Below, one piece after another: positions 35,205 to 41,311 of a DNA stretch of 46,451 bases (positions within the stretch are counted from its first letter, which is position 1; each line of letters starts with the position of its first letter). The notes beneath the pieces were generated by a model. That model was not told where the DNA came from, did no database searches, and was given only the letters and a program-made list of their open reading frames with translations. This DNA comes from an uncultured Lentisphaerota bacterium (lineage in GTDB: Bacteria; Verrucomicrobiota; Kiritimatiellia; RFP12; UBA1067), in NCBI GenBank assembly GCA_900320225.1, contig ONRL01000051.1, positions 1-46,451 on the forward strand, read 5' to 3'. A program made the translations under genes and the position numbers.

Positions 35205-35768
35205 TTAGAACGGCAGGAACACGATGCCGTAGATCGAGGCGGGCTTGCCGTCGAGCGCGCGCAGCGAGTGCGTCACGACGCTGTTGTAGTACGCCGTGTC
35301 GCCCGCGTGCAGCACCGTGGTCTCGGGTCCGTAGGTGAGCTCAATCGTGCCGTCGAGGACGATGATGAGCTCCTCGCCCTCGTGGCTGGACGGCGACGTG
35401 GGCGCGTTCGCGGTGAACTCGATGCGGAAGGGGTCCATGTGGCGGTCGGGCTTGCCGATCGCGAGCGAGTAGTAGGCGTAGCCTGCCGGGTTTTCACCTT
35501 CGTGGGCCACCTTGACGGAGGAGAGCTGGTCGGCGCGGGTGATGATGGGGTCGGGCTTGAACTGGTCGTCCATGAACGTGCCGAGGCGCTGTCCGAGGGC
35601 GCGGGAGAGCTTCGTCAGGACGCCCAGCGCGGGCAGTACTTCGCCGTCCTCGATCGAGGCGATCACCGCCGCCCCCACGCCGCTCTTCTCGGCCAGATCG
35701 GCGAGCGTCATCTTCAGGTTTTCGCGGTACGTCTTGATCCGCTTCCCCACTTTGTTTTCATTAGCCAT
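35205..35768 (-). CDS. XRE-family regulator with C-terminal cupin domain
   Basis: The 187-residue protein has an N-terminal helix-turn-helix (residues about 8-63: GKRIKTYRENLKMTLADLAE, then SIEDGEVLPALGVLTKLSRA) and a C-terminal cupin_2 barrel (about 100-185: HEGEELIIVLDGTIELTYG, LHAGDTAYYNSVVTHSLRAL). This architecture is a known small-molecule-responsive repressor/activator type. It is the first gene of an operon with the acyl-CoA ligase and likely regulates it and itself. I use the ATG at 35768, preceded by GGAAAAAAGAAG. A start at 35801 would lie on the -10 box of the promoter found at 35802-35830 and can be excluded. Confidence 0.92.
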   Translation of the reverse strand: MANENKVGKRIKTYRENLKMTLADLAEKSGVGAAVIASIEDGEVLPALGVLTKLSRALGQRLGTFMDDQFKPDPIITRADQLSSVKVAHEGENPAGYAYYSLAIGKPDRHMDPFRIEFTANAPTSPSSHEGEELIIVLDGTIELTYGPETTVLHAGDTAYYNSVVTHSLRALDGKPASIYGIVFLPF

Positions 35769-35801
35769 CTTCTTTTTTCCAATTAGCTGTAAAACGCGCA
35801 T

Positions 35802-35830
35802 ATTTTACACTAATTCCCCCTTGCGGGCAA
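35802..35830 (-). promoter_or_regulatory. Promoter of the XRE-cupin / acyl-CoA ligase operon
   Basis: On the minus strand TTGCCC (35830-35825) and TAAAAT (35807-35802) are spaced by 17 bases. The predicted transcript start near 35795 leaves a leader of about 27 bases. From here to 35957 I see no further feature. Confidence 0.65.
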
Positions 35831-35957
35831 GTAGAAACAAATCTGGAGGCTCACAAGACTGCGATTTCTTTAATCTTCTCCTGCACGTGCAAGCAAAAAC
35901 ATAACAGTCCCTTTTGAACGAGAGTCGTGCGCGCAAGTGCTTCACTCCAAGATCGGG

Positions 35958-36005
35958 CGTTAGCTTGACAGTTAACTTTGCCGTTAATTTAACCCTTAGC
36001 TTGAC
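35958..36005. repeat. Four tandem 12-bp units
   Basis: On the minus strand the units are GTCAAGCTAAGG, GTTAAATTAACG, GCAAAGTTAACT and GTCAAGCTAACG. Three contain the palindrome-like TTAA core. They lie about 150 bases upstream of the XRE-cupin promoter and could be regulator sites or a simple tandem repeat. No gene covers them convincingly. Confidence 0.6.
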
Positions 36006-36075
36006 CGCTAGGGCACGCAGAGTCTGATAAGCCGCTCTAATATGGAGGTCGTGACAAACGCGATTTTCCGCCATC

Positions 36076-36203
36076 GTTCCGCAGCGTAGTCGCATCATTA
36101 CCATCTATTCCCCCGTTCCGCACCGTAGTCGCACGCCCTTGTTGACAATGTTCCGCACCGTGGTCGCACGCCCCTGTTGCCAATGTTCCGTACCATGGTC
36201 GCA
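36076..36203 (-). repeat. Left array of a 19-bp repeat (four copies)
   Basis: Read on the minus strand, the repeat is TGCGACTACGGTGCGGAAC, with copies at 36203-36185, 36168-36150, 36133-36115 and 36094-36076. Start-to-start spacing is 35, 35 and 39 bases. Spacers are 16, 16 and 20 bases; the first two are related (ATTGGCAACAGGGGCG and ATTGTCAACAAGGGCG). The array ends about 160 bases before the unknown gene at 36366. A second array in the opposite orientation follows that gene. Confidence 0.8.
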
Positions 36204-36365
36204 TAGCCGGTCGCCTTTCGGGAAAGCCCGCGGACGTTCCGTCCTTGTATGCATTCCGCTACATTTTTCATACACTTCCTTTGAATTCATTTGACAGTTT
36301 CCCCTCTGTTCTCCCGGCGGCGGACATGATAAGATTATGGCGTCGGGACAAAAAAGGTCCAGCAC

Positions 36366-37442
36366 ATGCGAAAAGTCGTAGAAGAATATCTTGAAAGCAG
36401 GGGTTGCCGCGTCATGCGCCCCCATGCCGAGCCCGTGCCGCTCACGCTCGAGAGCTTGGTTGACGGGTTCCTCGTCCATGTGTTGCGCCTTGACCCGGAG
36501 AGCTATCGGCGGGCGTTCTGGTACGAGGCGTACAAGAACGGCCACACTATCGGACACGTCCCGCGCACGTTCGGGGCTTTCTTCAGGCGCAACGCGCGCA
36601 CCTTCGAGGAGAAGGTGTCCCTGCTACTAACCCTGGCCGCGCTCTTCGGCGTCTACACGGTGGCGACGCTCCTCTACAGGCGCCTCTCGCTTGTCCTTCG
36701 CCGACTTCGGCGCCCGACATACTACGCGCGCGAGCGCGAACGCCGCCGGAAGCTCGCCGCCGAGCGGCGTGAGATCCGCAGGCACCGCACGCTGAACCCG
36801 CGCCCGACTTTCGACGCGATCCGCGCGGCGCTTCGGGTCGCGCGCGGTTCGCCCGAGGCGGCGATCCGGCTCGGTTCGCTCCTGGAGGACCTCGAGTGCT
36901 TCGTGGACAACACCCTCCGGTTTGACGTAAGCGGCCGGATCGTGGGGCGCAGGGGCGGCATCAAGCGCCTCTTTCAGCGCGAAGCGCCCGACCTGTTCGA
37001 GAAATACTCCACGATCATGCGTTACAAGGCGATGGCGAAGCGCTTCCGCCAAGCGTGTGGTACCGGCGAACCCGTGCCGCCCGAGATGCTCCTGCCCGTG
37101 CCGGAACCGGTCGAACCCAATCCCGATTCGGCGCCCGCTTCGCCGCCGGCCGACTCAAATCCCGCTCCGGCACCCGTTGCCGCCGAAACGGCCGCGTCTC
37201 CCACGCCCGTACCGGCCGATGTCGCAGGCGGGTTGCAGGCAGGATTGGTTCGTGCGCGTGAAGTCGCGCGGGAGATACTGGGGGAGTGCGAGGGGACGCT
37301 CATCTCGCTCGAAGCCGCGCTCGCGTTGCGGCTGGATCCCGACTGCATACCCGCGAACGGGGAAGAATACGTGCGCAAGCCCGGCCGTTCGCGCATTCCG
37401 AAGAATGTAATCAGCTGGCTGCTTCGCCGCCGGGTCGCCTGA
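36366..37442 (+). CDS. Unrecognised 358-residue protein between two inverted repeat arrays
   Basis: I do not recognise this protein. Residues about 1-80 are soluble. A hydrophobic segment (VSLLLTLAALFGVYTVATLL, about 85-104) looks like a membrane helix. It is followed by a strongly basic, probably coiled-coil stretch (RERERRRKLAAERREIRRHR). Residues about 145-235 form a compact basic domain with LGSLLEDLECFVDNTLRFD and IVGRRGGIKRLFQREAP, then KYSTIMRYKAMAKRFRQ. A Pro/Ala-rich linker (about 240-285) leads to a C-terminal domain ending IPKNVISWLLRRRVA. No nuclease, transposase or ATPase motif is visible. Arrays of one 19-bp repeat flank the gene in opposite orientation (36076-36203 and 37625-37724), so a functional or mobile link between gene and repeats is plausible but unproven. 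The upstream TTGACA at 36291 lacks a matching -10. Confidence 0.75.
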   Translation: MRKVVEEYLESRGCRVMRPHAEPVPLTLESLVDGFLVHVLRLDPESYRRAFWYEAYKNGHTIGHVPRTFGAFFRRNARTFEEKVSLLLTLAALFGVYTVATLLYRRLSLVLRRLRRPTYYARERERRRKLAAERREIRRHRTLNPRPTFDAIRAALRVARGSPEAAIRLGSLLEDLECFVDNTLRFDVSGRIVGRRGGIKRLFQREAPDLFEKYSTIMRYKAMAKRFRQACGTGEPVPPEMLLPVPEPVEPNPDSAPASPPADSNPAPAPVAAETAASPTPVPADVAGGLQAGLVRAREVAREILGECEGTLISLEAALALRLDPDCIPANGEEYVRKPGRSRIPKNVISWLLRRRVA

Positions 37443-37624
37443 CGGCACCATTCTACATTGACTTGCCATACCTGTACGCATTATTGACGCAAGGCCTTCG
37501 CTACCGTAGGCGTGCAGGCGCGTGCCCCCTCAGTTCCGAACGGGAAGGGGCCCGCCGTCCCCGAATGACATTTGCTGCTCGAGGGTTACGCTGTTGTGGT
37601 CGGGCGCTGCAGTTGTCTTTGTGG

Positions 37625-37724
37625 CGAGATTACGGTGTGGAACAGGGGGCAGGGTGATTGCCGGCGTGCGATTATGGTGCGGAATAGGAAGTGGTTTGTA
37701 AGAAATGCGATTACGGTGCGGAAC
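37625..37724 (+). repeat. Right array of the 19-bp repeat (three copies)
   Basis: Copies read on the plus strand: GCGAGATTACGGTGTGGAAC (ending 37643), TGCGATTATGGTGCGGAAT (37667-37685) and TGCGATTACGGTGCGGAAC (37706-37724). Spacers are 23 and 20 bases and unrelated to each other. The orientation is opposite to the left array, so the pair forms an inverted flank around the gene at 36366. The 180 bases between that gene's stop and this array hold nothing I can identify. Confidence 0.8.
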
Positions 37725-37759
37725 GGGCGGTGGGAGAATATAATATACCAACAGAACGG

Positions 37760-37788
37760 TTGCCGAAAACGATAGGTTCTGATATAAT
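37760..37788 (+). promoter_or_regulatory. Promoter of the DUF1080 lipoprotein
   Basis: TTGCCG (37760-37765) and a perfect TATAAT (37783-37788) are 17 bases apart. Transcription from about 37795 would give a very short leader before the 7-codon ORF at 37808. A second TATAAT occurs at 37739 without a clear -35. Confidence 0.75.
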
Positions 37789-37807
37789 CGCGGGCCAAGG
37801 AGAAGTT

Positions 37808-37831
37808 ATGAACGTGAAGGAGAAGTTATGA
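37808..37831 (+). CDS. Seven-codon leader ORF from a duplicated ribosome site/start
   Basis: GGAGAAGTTATGAACGTGAA occurs twice in direct tandem (37799-37818 and 37819-37838). The first copy's ATG opens MNVKEKL and stops at a TGA that overlaps the ATG of the lipoprotein gene. Ribosomes starting on the first copy would terminate exactly on the second start, so the two are probably translationally coupled. Confidence 0.55.
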   Translation: MNVKEKL

Positions 37832-38697
37832 ACGTGAAGAAATGGTTGTCCGTGGGAGTGGTCGCGTTGTGTGGCATGGCGGGAGTTCTCTCCGGTTGCA
37901 CGTGTCTCTCCGGTTGCACGTGTCTCTCCGGCTGCGCGTGTCTCTCCGGTTGCACGTGCCTCGAGCGCGTGGCGGCGGCGCGGGAACTGTTCAACGGACG
38001 CGACCTCACCAACTGGTACACGTTCATCCGCGGACGCGGCGTGAACTGCGACCCGAAGGGCGTGTTCACCGTCACGAACGGCGTCATCCACGTGAGCGGC
38101 GAGGAGTTCGGCTGCCTCACGACGTGCGAGGAGTTCTCGGACTACCGTCTTGTGGTCGAGTACCGCTGGACGGGCGCGCCGAACCTGGGCTCGAAGAAGG
38201 ACAAGGCACCCGACAGCGGCATCCTGTTCCACTCGACTGGGCCGGACGGCGGTTTCGGGAACACGTGGATGCTGTCGCACGAATACAACCTCATCGTGGG
38301 GGCTTCCGGCGACCTGTGGACCGTGGGGAAGAAGGACCGTCCGGACATCTTCGTGGAGGGCGAGGCCGGCGAGGAACGCCTGGGCGGAAAGTACGCCATC
38401 CACAAGAAGGGGGGGCGAACCGTCCGGCTGGTCGGCAACGACCGCCTCTGTCGGTCCGACATCGCGCGCGATTGGACGGACACCTACACGGTGCGTCCGG
38501 CGGCGAACGAGAAACCAATCGGCGAATGGAACACGGCGGAGATCGTCTGTTCCGGCGATACGGCCACCTTCTACTTCAACGGCGCGTGCGTGAACCGCCT
38601 CACGCGCCTCTCCCCGGCGCGGGGCAAGATCCAGCTGCAGAGCGAGGGGTGCCCCATCGAGTTCCGCCGCGTCGCCCTCAGTCCGTTGTCCCGGTAA
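37828..38697 (+). CDS. DUF1080 (3-keto-disaccharide hydrolase-type) lipoprotein with four tandem lipoboxes
   Basis: The 289-residue protein has a lipoprotein signal peptide in which LSGC(T/A)C is repeated four times (residues about 21-44). Each copy is an acceptable lipobox (Leu-Ser-Gly-Cys). The mature part is a DUF1080 / 3-keto-disaccharide hydrolase jelly-roll domain: ELFNGRDLTNWYTF near the start, SDYRLVVEYRW, DSGILFHSTGPDG, and IGEWNTAEIVCSGDTATFYF with GKIQLQSEGCPIEFRRVAL at the end. Family members act on or bind sugars outside the cytoplasm and are abundant in PVC bacteria and Bacteroidota. It is likely outer-membrane or periplasmic, probably monocistronic, with a perfect -10 box upstream and a translationally coupled leader ORF. 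Confidence 0.9.
   Translation: MNVKKWLSVGVVALCGMAGVLSGCTCLSGCTCLSGCACLSGCTCLERVAAARELFNGRDLTNWYTFIRGRGVNCDPKGVFTVTNGVIHVSGEEFGCLTTCEEFSDYRLVVEYRWTGAPNLGSKKDKAPDSGILFHSTGPDGGFGNTWMLSHEYNLIVGASGDLWTVGKKDRPDIFVEGEAGEERLGGKYAIHKKGGRTVRLVGNDRLCRSDIARDWTDTYTVRPAANEKPIGEWNTAEIVCSGDTATFYFNGACVNRLTRLSPARGKIQLQSEGCPIEFRRVALSPLSR
37888..37959 (+). repeat. Four tandem 18-bp units encoding lipobox copies
   Basis: The unit CTCTCCGGTTGCACGTGT is repeated four times with two single-base changes in the third unit (GGCTGCGCG) and one in the last (TGC). Each unit is six codons, so gains or losses of a unit stay in frame. Confidence 0.9.
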
Positions 38698-38760
38698 ACC
38701 GCCAAGATGGCGGCTCCCCATATCCGCATTCTCCATTTTCCATTCTCCATTCTCCATTCG
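38698..38760. repeat. CCGCCAAGATGGCGG palindrome and ATTCTCC-type heptamer run
   Basis: ACCGCCAAGATGGCGGCT (38698-38715) is a third copy of the palindrome at 8381 and 10124 and begins at the lipoprotein stop codon. It is followed by TCCGCATTCTCCATTTTCC and further CATTCTC words up to 38759, a short heptamer microsatellite immediately upstream of the gmk -10 box. Confidence 0.7.
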
Positions 38761-38767
38761 CCTGTGG

Positions 38768-38773
38768 TATACT
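38768..38773 (+). promoter_or_regulatory. -10 box immediately upstream of gmk
   Basis: TATACT ends nine bases before the chosen gmk start at 38783. No strong -35 is present, although the CATTCTCC words occupy that position. Transcription would begin around 38780, giving an almost leaderless gmk mRNA. Confidence 0.5.
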
Positions 38774-38782
38774 ATGTGCGCC

Positions 38783-39385
38783 ATGCAAACAAAGCCACTT
38801 TTCATCGTGATGAGCGCGCCTTCCGGTTGCGGGAAGTCCACGCTCATCGACATGCTTCTGCAGGAATACCCCGACCTGCAGTATTCCATCTCCTGTACCA
38901 CGCGTGCGCCGCGCGGCGAAGAGGAAGACGGCATCGACTACCATTTCCTGACGGTCGAGCGGTTCCGCGAGCTGCTGGCCGAAGATGCGTTCCTGGAATC
39001 CGCGGAGGTGCACGGCAACTACTACGGCACGCTCAAGCAGCCGATCATCGACGTGCTGAACGAGGGCAACTCGATGATCCTCGACATCGACGTGGTCGGC
39101 GCCGCGAAGGTGCGCCATTACGTGTTCCACCACCTGCCGGCGACGGATCCGCTGCGCGTGGGCTACATGGACGTGTTCCTCAACCCGCCGAGCCTCGACG
39201 CGCTGCGCGAGCGTCTCGAGGGACGCGGTACGGACTCGCCGGAGTCCATTGAGCGCCGCCTCGCGAACGCGGAAGGCGAGATGGCCCGCGCGCCCGAGTA
39301 CATGTACCAGGTCACGAACGACGAGCTCGGGCTCGCCTACAAGCGGCTCTGCGACCTCATCGACGCGCGGAGCGGGAGGATGTGA
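38783..39385 (+). CDS. gmk: Guanylate kinase
   Basis: The 200-residue protein is the usual length for Gmk, the cytosolic enzyme that phosphorylates GMP to GDP with ATP. The P-loop SAPSGCGKSTL is at residues 11-21. It is followed by the GMP-binding region SISCTTRAPRGEEEDGIDYH and the EVHGNYYGTL block, then DIDVVGAAKVR (Walker-B-like). The C-terminus carries RLANAEGEMARAPEY and FHHLPATDPL-type lid elements. I chose ATG 38783 because the alternative at 38774 directly abuts the -10 box. The stop overlaps the start of coaC. There is no ribosome site, consistent with leaderless initiation. Confidence 0.95.
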   Translation: MQTKPLFIVMSAPSGCGKSTLIDMLLQEYPDLQYSISCTTRAPRGEEEDGIDYHFLTVERFRELLAEDAFLESAEVHGNYYGTLKQPIIDVLNEGNSMILDIDVVGAAKVRHYVFHHLPATDPLRVGYMDVFLNPPSLDALRERLEGRGTDSPESIERRLANAEGEMARAPEYMYQVTNDELGLAYKRLCDLIDARSGRM

Positions 39386-39909
39386 TGAAGGTCGTGCTGG
39401 GCGTGACGGGGTCGATTGCGGCCTACAAGGCGTGCGAACTCGTGCGCCTGCTCGTGAAGCGGGGCGACGACGTGCACGTGGTGATGACGGAGCACGCGCG
39501 CGCGTTCGTGACGCCGCTCACGTTTCGCACGCTCTCGCGCAACGAGGTGGAATGCGACCTCTTCGAGGATCCGCGCGACTGGAAGCCCGGACATGTGTCG
39601 CTCGCGGCGTCCGCCGACCTCGTGGTCGTGGCGCCGGCGACGGCGAACATCCTCGCGAAGATGGCACACGGCATCGCGGACGACTTGCTTTCGTCCACGC
39701 TGCTCGCGACGAAGGCGCCGGTTGTGGTGGCGCCGGCGATGAACGACGGCATGTGGGAGAATCCTGCCACGCAGGCGAACGTCGCGGCGCTCGCTGCGCG
39801 CGGCGTGCGCATCGTGTCGCCGGGGGTGGGCGATCTCGCCTGCGGTACGTCGGGCGCGGGCCGCATGGCCGAACCGTCTGAAATCCTTTCAGCCTGCTGC
39901 ATTTCATGA
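39385..39909 (+). CDS. coaC: Phosphopantothenoylcysteine decarboxylase (CoaC half only)
   Basis: The 174-residue flavoprotein decarboxylates 4'-phosphopantothenoylcysteine in coenzyme A synthesis. Family motifs are GVTGSIAAYKACELVRLL at the N-terminus, catalytic His70 in KPGHVSLAASADLVVVAPAT, the AMNDGMWENPATQ block and the substrate-clamp motif DLACGTSGAGRMAE. In most bacteria CoaC is fused to the synthetase CoaB (about 400 residues together). Here the protein stops right after the CoaC domain, so CoaB must be encoded elsewhere or supplied by another form. Start and stop overlap its neighbours (ATGA at both ends), so it is translated as part of a gmk-coaC-ccs operon. Confidence 0.93.
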   Translation: MKVVLGVTGSIAAYKACELVRLLVKRGDDVHVVMTEHARAFVTPLTFRTLSRNEVECDLFEDPRDWKPGHVSLAASADLVVVAPATANILAKMAHGIADDLLSSTLLATKAPVVVAPAMNDGMWENPATQANVAALAARGVRIVSPGVGDLACGTSGAGRMAEPSEILSACCIS

Positions 39910-41252
39910 CGTGCATCCTCCAACTTGTCCGTGGCGTGGCGGCGAGGGTCCGAGGGCCGGGGGGACTGCCGTCTCTCGTGCTGACGGGCATGGCGGCCGT
40001 CTCCGTGGCGCTGGCGTGCAAAGGAGCCGACTGGGCGCTGGAGACGGTGAAAGTGTACGGCGTGGGGTGCTTGGCGGGTTTGGCCGTGCTCAGCGCCGCC
40101 GTCTGTTCCCGCATGATGGGGCGTCCGGCCCTGCTGGCGTTGCATCTGGGATTCGCGCTCGTCCTCGGCGGGTGGGTGGTCAACGAAGTCGGCGGTGGCG
40201 AGGAAGGGTGCCTGAAGCTCGGCCCAGGACAGTCGGGCGACGTGGCGGGCACGGACCAGTTGACGCTGCAGTCGTTCGTCATCGACCGGTGGGAGGACAC
40301 GGGGACGGTGCGCCAGTACACGAGCAAGGTGCGGAACGAGAAGGGCGAGAATCTGGAGATCTCCGTTAACCATCCGCTCGTGGTGCGTCCGTGGTGGGTA
40401 TACCAGAGTTCCTACCAGGAGATGGCGAACCCGCGCACGGGCGAGGTGGCGAGGGATTCCCGCACGGGAGAGCCGCTTTACTTCACCATCCTGCTGTGCG
40501 TGAAGGACGTGGGACTGCCCCTGGTCGCGTTCGGCGCCGTGTTGTTGCTGCTGGGCGCCTTTGCCTACGTCTGGGCTTATCTGAAACGGACGGCTTCGTT
40601 CGCCACCCCGGTACGGCGCGTGACGAAGTCCGTGTGGGGATTGTACGCGCTGGCGTTCCTCGGGGCCGTGGCGATGCTCGTGCATCGGGGATTCTCCACG
40701 GGGCATCCGCCGATGCAGAACATGTACGAGTTCCTGATCTGCACGGCGGCGCTTTTGCCGGCGCTCACGTTCGTTTCGTTGCGTTTTGACCGGCGGGACA
40801 CGCTGCTCGTCGATTCCATCCTGCTGGCGGTCGTGCTGATTCCCGTCGGGTTCTTCATGGACGGGAGCGTGAAGCACCTGATGCCGGCGTTGCAGAGTCC
40901 GTTCTTCGTGCCGCACGTGGGGGCGTACGTGATCGGCTACGTGCTGCTCGTGCGCGCGGCGCTGGGGGCCGGGCGGCGTCTCGTGGGACTCGGGTTCTTC
41001 CTGCTCACCGTCGGGCTCGTGCTGGGCGCGGCGTGGGGGAAGGTCTGCTGGGGACACTGGTGGCAGTTCGACCCGAAGGAAATGTGGTCGCTCGCCACGT
41101 GGCTCCTCTACGCCGCCTACTTCCACCTGCGTCCGCGTCTCTCGCCGCGGGCAGACCGTGCCTTCCTCATCGCGGGCGCGTTGATGGTGGTCCTCACGCT
41201 CACGTGGATCAACCTCTCCCGTCTCTTCTCCGGCATGCACAGCTACGCCTGA
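39906..41252 (+). CDS. Cytochrome c biogenesis protein, ResB-like/CcsA fusion (CcsBA type, short)
   Basis: The 448-residue membrane protein has N-terminal helices and a shortened ResB-like periplasmic part (LTLQSFVIDRWEDTGTVRQY, VNHPLVVRPWWVYQSSY), then a CcsA/ResC domain. The haem-handling tryptophan-rich motif is WGHWWQFDPKEMWSLATWLL (from about residue 383), with flanking histidines in MLVHRGFSTGHPPMQNMYEF, FVPHVGAYVIGYVLL and FHLRPRLS. This system II machinery exports haem and attaches it to apocytochromes c. The protein is shorter than classical CcsBA fusions, mainly in the ResB part. It overlaps the coaC stop by four bases. Presence of a haem-attachment protein implies c-type cytochromes somewhere in the genome. 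Confidence 0.9.
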   Translation: MTCILQLVRGVAARVRGPGGLPSLVLTGMAAVSVALACKGADWALETVKVYGVGCLAGLAVLSAAVCSRMMGRPALLALHLGFALVLGGWVVNEVGGGEEGCLKLGPGQSGDVAGTDQLTLQSFVIDRWEDTGTVRQYTSKVRNEKGENLEISVNHPLVVRPWWVYQSSYQEMANPRTGEVARDSRTGEPLYFTILLCVKDVGLPLVAFGAVLLLLGAFAYVWAYLKRTASFATPVRRVTKSVWGLYALAFLGAVAMLVHRGFSTGHPPMQNMYEFLICTAALLPALTFVSLRFDRRDTLLVDSILLAVVLIPVGFFMDGSVKHLMPALQSPFFVPHVGAYVIGYVLLVRAALGAGRRLVGLGFFLLTVGLVLGAAWGKVCWGHWWQFDPKEMWSLATWLLYAAYFHLRPRLSPRADRAFLIAGALMVVLTLTWINLSRLFSGMHSYA

Positions 41253-41257
41253 TGCCG

Positions 41258-41286
41258 TTGACACACCGTTATTGTTGTGCTAAACT
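41258..41286 (+). promoter_or_regulatory. Promoter of the Rhs gene
   Basis: TTGACA (41258-41263) and TAAACT (41281-41286) are spaced by 17 bases. A strong AGGAGGAG ribosome site follows at about 41301-41308, so the Rhs gene should be well expressed. Confidence 0.8.
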
Positions 41287-41311
41287 TTCACCGCAACCGA
41301 AGGAGGAGATT

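Noticed and set aside
36076-36203. CRISPR array
   Set aside because: Repeats are only 19 bases and imperfect, spacers of 16-20 bases are too short, two spacers are similar to each other, and no cas gene is nearby.
36076-37724. Paired-spacer TIGR-type guide array with its Nop-domain protein
   Set aside because: The ~35-base period is suggestive, but the unit has a single conserved block rather than separate edge and loop repeats, and I see no Nop-domain motif in the protein.
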